DNA of 64,000 bases from CALHVX01 sp039198065 (lineage in GTDB: Bacteria > Pseudomonadota > Gammaproteobacteria > Pseudomonadales > Azotimanducaceae): positions 124,001 to 188,000 of the forward strand of contig JBCCTU010000003.1 of the NCBI GenBank assembly GCA_039198065.1, given 5' to 3'. The position numbers were made by a program, and so were the translations under genes. This document shows positions 60,912-64,000 of the stretch, piece after piece. Numbering within the stretch: the first letter of the stretch is position 1; each line of letters begins with the position of its first letter. The notes beneath the pieces are model-generated. The model saw only the letters and a program-made list of their open reading frames with translations, did no database searches and was not told the origin of the DNA.

Positions 60912-61619
60912 TTACACGACTTCGGGCGTGAAGAGGTAGCCGGTTCCATGAATTGTGGCAATGATCTTTGCGTTCGCCGCGCGCTCTCCAAGCTTCTTGC
61001 GGAGCTGGCCGACCAACACATCAATGTAGCGATCGTCCGGGAACCACTCGCGGTTGCGGATGCGGTTCATCAACTGATCGCGATTCATCACTTCCCCCGC
61101 CTTTTCCATGAACGCCAGCAACAGCTGGTACTCACCGGCAGACAGCTGCTTCTGTTCACCTTCCGGAGACAACAGTTCACGCTTGTTTAGGTCGAGTGTC
61201 CAGCCATCGAACTTACGGATGTGGTTCTTTTTGCGCAGGCTCTGCTGGGAGTGCACGCGCCGTAGGAGGTTGCGGGCCCGGCTCAACAGTTCGCGGGGAT
61301 CAAAGGGCTTGGTGACATAGTCGTCTGCGCCGCTCTCAAGCCCCAGGATCCGATCGATCTGTTCCTGTTTGCTGGTGACCAGTATGACACCCACGTCGGA
61401 GTTGGCGCGTATTTCCCGGGTCAACGTCAGTCCATCCTTACCCGGGAGCTTGATGTCCAGAAGGATGAGAGTGATGTCGTGGTTGTCGAGCAGCCCCTGG
61501 ACTTCGTCGCCTTGCCCCGTCGCCGTGACCTGGAAGCCCTCTTCCTCAAAATAACTGACCAGCTGTTCGCGGGTGATGGGTTCGTCTTCGACGACGAGTA
61601 TGTGTTCCTGCTCCGCCAT
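60912..61619 (-). CDS. TorR/ArcA-like response regulator
   Basis: A 235-residue OmpR-family regulator. The receiver has EDEP (11-14), phosphoacceptor Asp55 (LILLDIKLPGKDG) and LVTSKQEQIDRILGLESGADDYVTKPFDPREL, close to TorR/ArcA. The winged-helix effector ends RYIDVLVGQLRKKLG...IIATIHGTGYLFTPEVV. Such regulators usually receive phosphate from an Hpt domain of a tripartite hybrid kinase, which is what the next gene encodes. ATG 61619 was chosen as the receiver start. The 192-base gap upstream (61620-61811) shows no gene. Confidence 0.9.
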   Translation of the reverse strand: MAEQEHILVVEDEPITREQLVSYFEEEGFQVTATGQGDEVQGLLDNHDITLILLDIKLPGKDGLTLTREIRANSDVGVILVTSKQEQIDRILGLESGADDYVTKPFDPRELLSRARNLLRRVHSQQSLRKKNHIRKFDGWTLDLNKRELLSPEGEQKQLSAGEYQLLLAFMEKAGEVMNRDQLMNRIRNREWFPDDRYIDVLVGQLRKKLGERAANAKIIATIHGTGYLFTPEVV

Positions 61620-61811
61620 GGCGCTGCAATCCTGTTCTTTGCCCAGTCCCGGCACGGCGTATGGCCGTGGCGGCACGACGGGTGTGGTCCCATCGCATCA
61701 GTAGCTTAACGAATTTGGCCTGGCTTCGCGGTCGCTGCGATTCGTCTGCCTTGGGTTTCGTGGGCCCTGTAGCATCGCGATTGTGTTGTTGGTCACGAAG
61801 CGTCAAGTGAG

Positions 61812-62021
61812 ATGATAAAAGTTCCCCTCGAGTCCCTCAGCCCGGAGGCGGTTCTGGGCGTGATCGATGATTTCGTATTGCGCGAAGGCACGGACTATGG
61901 CGCAGAAGAGGCATCCCTCGACGCCAAGCGCGCCGTGGTGCGGCGGCAACTTGAAACCGGTGTGGCAGAGATCTGGTTCGACCCAGAGAGTGACAGCGTA
62001 ACGCTGCGACTGAGGGACTAG
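61812..62021 (+). CDS. YheU family protein (UPF0270)
   Basis: 69 residues with the family signature LSPEAVLGVIDDFVLREGTDYGAEEASLDAKRAVVRRQL and a WFDPESDSVTL C-terminus. It is a small soluble protein of unknown function widespread in gammaproteobacteria. The AAGTGAGAT stretch provides a possible Shine-Dalgarno. It stands alone, divergent from the TorR-like regulator. Confidence 0.9.
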   Translation: MIKVPLESLSPEAVLGVIDDFVLREGTDYGAEEASLDAKRAVVRRQLETGVAEIWFDPESDSVTLRLRD

Positions 62022-62138
62022 CGGCCCACGAACCAGGACCTTCGCCTGAGCGCAGCCAGTCTTATCGTCAGGCAAATGGCTTTCGCCTTGACCCGGGCTG
62101 CGCTAGGGTCCTCCGCCGGGATAGAGAGAATTCAGGGC

Positions 62139-64000
62139 ATGGGTGTGAGAGCAGGGTGGCGGTCTTGGGTCATGATGGCTGGAGCTTGGTCGGTCTCCAT
62201 GGCCAGTGTCGAAGGCCGCGCCGCCGAGGATGCGCGACCGGTGCTGGAGACCGTGGAAGTGATCGCCGAACGATCACTTGCCGGGCAACTCGGCACCAAC
62301 GCCAGCGCTCTGGCCCTCGATCGCGCTGCTTTGGAACGCACCGGTGCGACTCACGTCAGTGAGCTGGGTGTGCGCGTGCCCGGCGTCTGGCTATCGCGAG
62401 GCTCTGGCCAGGAACATCTCACCGCCATTCGCTCGGCGGTGCTCACGGGCCCCGGCGCCTGTGGTTCTTTTCAGATCCTTGAGGACGGGGTCCCCGTTCG
62501 GCCAAACGGCTTCTGTAATGTCAACAACCTGTTCGAGTTGAATACGGAGCAGGCGGCTCGGTTGGAAATCTACCGCGGACCGGCAAGCGCCGCGTTTGGC
62601 GGCAACGCACAACTTGGGGCCATTAATCGGGTATCGCTGCTTGGCGATCGCACCGAAGTGTCGCTTGAGGGTGGTCCGGAAGGGTTCTACCGCGTCGGTG
62701 CCTCCGGGGTGGTATCGCTGCCTGAGAATCGGTTGCACTACGCGATACACAGCGAGCACTCCGGCGGTTATCGGGAAGCCACGGGCTATGGGCAGCAGAA
62801 GGCAAACCTGAGTCTTGAGAGCCAGGTGGGCGACTGGTCGGTGCTCACGACCCTTGCCGGAACGCTGCTGAACCAGGAAACCGGTGGATTCGTGCTCGGC
62901 TTCGAAGCCTACGAAGACGATGACCTGCGGCAGAGCAACCCGAATCCCGAAGCCTACCGCGACGCCTGGGCGCTGCGCTTGGTGAGCCACTGGCAGCGCG
63001 ATGCCCTCACCATCAGCCCCTACCTGCGACGCTCGGACATGGAGTTCTTACAGCACTTTTTACCTGGCCAACCGCTCGAGACGAACGACCAGACCAGCGC
63101 CGGTGTGATTGCGCGCTACGGCATCCTCTCAACTGCACGCTGGACCGGTCAGCTGGGCGCGCAGCTGGAGTGGTTTGATTCGTCGCTGCGCGAATTTCAG
63201 GACGGACCGACCATCGGTTCGGCGTTCCTTGTCGAAACCCGACCGCCTGGGCTCCACTACGATTACGAGGTCCAGGGATTGACGGCCGCGCTCTTCTATA
63301 GCGGCGACGTCGCCCTTGGCCGTACCGGCGATACGCGCTGGCACCTTGAGCACAGCGCGCGGCTGGAGCGACTCGAATACGACTACGACAACCTCACGCT
63401 CACCGGCAATACGCGCGATGACGGCAGCAGCTGCGGTTTTGGTGGTTGCCGGTATAGCCGTCCGCCGAGCAGTAGGGACAGCTTCACCGATCTCGCGGCA
63501 CGCTTGGGATTGGTTCGCCGAAGCGATCGGGGTCGCGCTTACCTGCAGCTCGGTCGCGGCTTTCGCCCGCCGCAGGCGACGGAACTGTTTCGCTTACAAA
63601 ACGGCCAGCTGGTCACCGATCTCGACTCCGAGGAACTGCTTTCGCTGGAACTTGGATTTCGTAATGAGCGGTTGGCGGTAGCGCTGTTCAGTCAACGGTC
63701 GCGGGATCAAATCTTTCGCGATGCGGACGGCTTTAACGTCGTTGGGGGGCGAACGCGAAGCGATGGACTCGAAGTCTGGCTCGGGGAGCGCGTTGGCCGT
63801 CACAGTTTCGATGTTGCGGCGACCTACGCGCGCCATCGCTACGATTTTTCCACGCCGCTTGCTGGTGGGCAGTCGATCAGTGACGGCGACGACGTCGATA
63901 CGGCACCGCGTTGGCTCGGCAGCGCACGCTGGCGCTGGTCGCTGCGCGATGACCTGTTGCTCGAGACTGAGCTCGTTGCCACCGATGGTTACGAGCTCGA
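62139..64000 (+). CDS. TonB-dependent receptor, 3' truncated by window edge
   Basis: At least 620 residues, open to the window end. There is a signal peptide-like N-terminus (WVMMAGAWSVSMASVEGRAAE), a possible TonB box (LETVEVIAE) and a plug domain with LERTGATHVSELGVRVPGVWLSRGSG, EDGVPVRPNGFCNVNNLFELNTEQAARLEIYRGPASAAFGGNAQLGAIN. Two plug cysteines (GACGSF and GFCNV) could form a disulfide. Barrel strands follow from ~200, with a CGFGGC loop near 435. It is an outer-membrane importer energised by TonB. The ligand (siderophore, vitamin, sugar or other) cannot be told, and neighbouring genes give no hint. ATG 62139 gives a normal signal peptide. Confidence 0.88.
   Translation, partial: MGVRAGWRSWVMMAGAWSVSMASVEGRAAEDARPVLETVEVIAERSLAGQLGTNASALALDRAALERTGATHVSELGVRVPGVWLSRGSGQEHLTAIRSAVLTGPGACGSFQILEDGVPVRPNGFCNVNNLFELNTEQAARLEIYRGPASAAFGGNAQLGAINRVSLLGDRTEVSLEGGPEGFYRVGASGVVSLPENRLHYAIHSEHSGGYREATGYGQQKANLSLESQVGDWSVLTTLAGTLLNQETGGFVLGFEAYEDDDLRQSNPNPEAYRDAWALRLVSHWQRDALTISPYLRRSDMEFLQHFLPGQPLETNDQTSAGVIARYGILSTARWTGQLGAQLEWFDSSLREFQDGPTIGSAFLVETRPPGLHYDYEVQGLTAALFYSGDVALGRTGDTRWHLEHSARLERLEYDYDNLTLTGNTRDDGSSCGFGGCRYSRPPSSRDSFTDLAARLGLVRRSDRGRAYLQLGRGFRPPQATELFRLQNGQLVTDLDSEELLSLELGFRNERLAVALFSQRSRDQIFRDADGFNVVGGRTRSDGLEVWLGERVGRHSFDVAATYARHRYDFSTPLAGGQSISDGDDVDTAPRWLGSARWRWSLRDDLLLETELVATDGYEL

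Overview
The window is a GC-rich, gene-dense stretch of bacterial chromosome with no phage, plasmid, IS, CRISPR, tRNA or rRNA genes that I can see. Gene content points to a free-living, aerobic gammaproteobacterium. It has the tesA / ybbA / ybbP divergent arrangement known from E. coli, TtcA, a YheU-family protein, a BolA-TrhO (YceA) pair, a Prc-type tail protease, a CpxRA-like two-component pair and a TorR/ArcA-like regulator. I cannot name the genus.

Layout. 0-3 kb: the end of a ligase-associated DNA-damage-response cluster (Lhr-Core helicase, cut at its 5' end, plus PdeM). 3-6.3 kb: a FAD sugar-lactone-type oxidase, a D-threonine-aldolase-like PLP enzyme and a PaaG-like crotonase. 6.3-12.2 kb: a minus-strand unit of long Lhr helicase, HDAC-like deacetylase and DUF2237 protein. 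12.2-15.8 kb: a CoA-transferase-family protein whose usual catalytic Glu appears to be Gly, a small zinc-ribbon protein, an AhpD-like protein, and a SRAP (abasic-site) protein coupled to an unknown protein. 15.8-20.7 kb: a Gfo/Idh/MocA-aldo/keto reductase fusion, an acyl-CoA dehydrogenase, three 23-bp tandem repeats and a YcaQ/AlkX-type glycosylase. 20.7-28.3 kb: gamma-glutamyltransferase, Hsp20 with a sigma-32-like promoter, a voltage-gated K+ channel with a zinc-ribbon tail, an MFS carrier and aconitase AcnA. 28.3-31.8 kb: an ABC exporter (ATPase and two permeases).

31.8-32.7 kb is an 887-base region without annotated genes in which I find two small, Shine-Dalgarno-preceded ORFs whose N-termini are paralogous. 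It is followed by a lipoprotein/outer-membrane-barrel pair. 34.6-42.9 kb: a CpxRA-like system, a SLC13/RCK permease, an MscS channel and a Prc protease, all on the minus strand. 43.4-54.5 kb: an FKBP lipoprotein, DUF1244, PP2C phosphatase, bolA-trhO, tesA/ybbA/ybbP, an EAL protein with a degenerate GGDEF, and ttcA. 54.5-62 kb: a TorR-like regulator and a 2109-residue Ser/Thr kinase-AAA-GAF-PAS-histidine kinase-REC-Hpt protein whose P-loop has lost its lysine. 62.1 kb to the end: a TonB-dependent receptor, cut at its 3' end.

Themes. DNA repair is over-represented in the first 21 kb (Lhr-Core/PdeM, Lhr, SRAP, YcaQ). Envelope stress and signalling dominate 35-61 kb (CpxRA-like, Prc, MscS, FKBP, PP2C, EAL, hybrid kinase). 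The best candidates for something undescribed are the pair of paralogous micro-ORFs at 32.09-32.51 kb, the SRAP-coupled unknown protein, the P-loop-dead giant kinase, and several short tandem-repeat arrays placed immediately upstream of genes.
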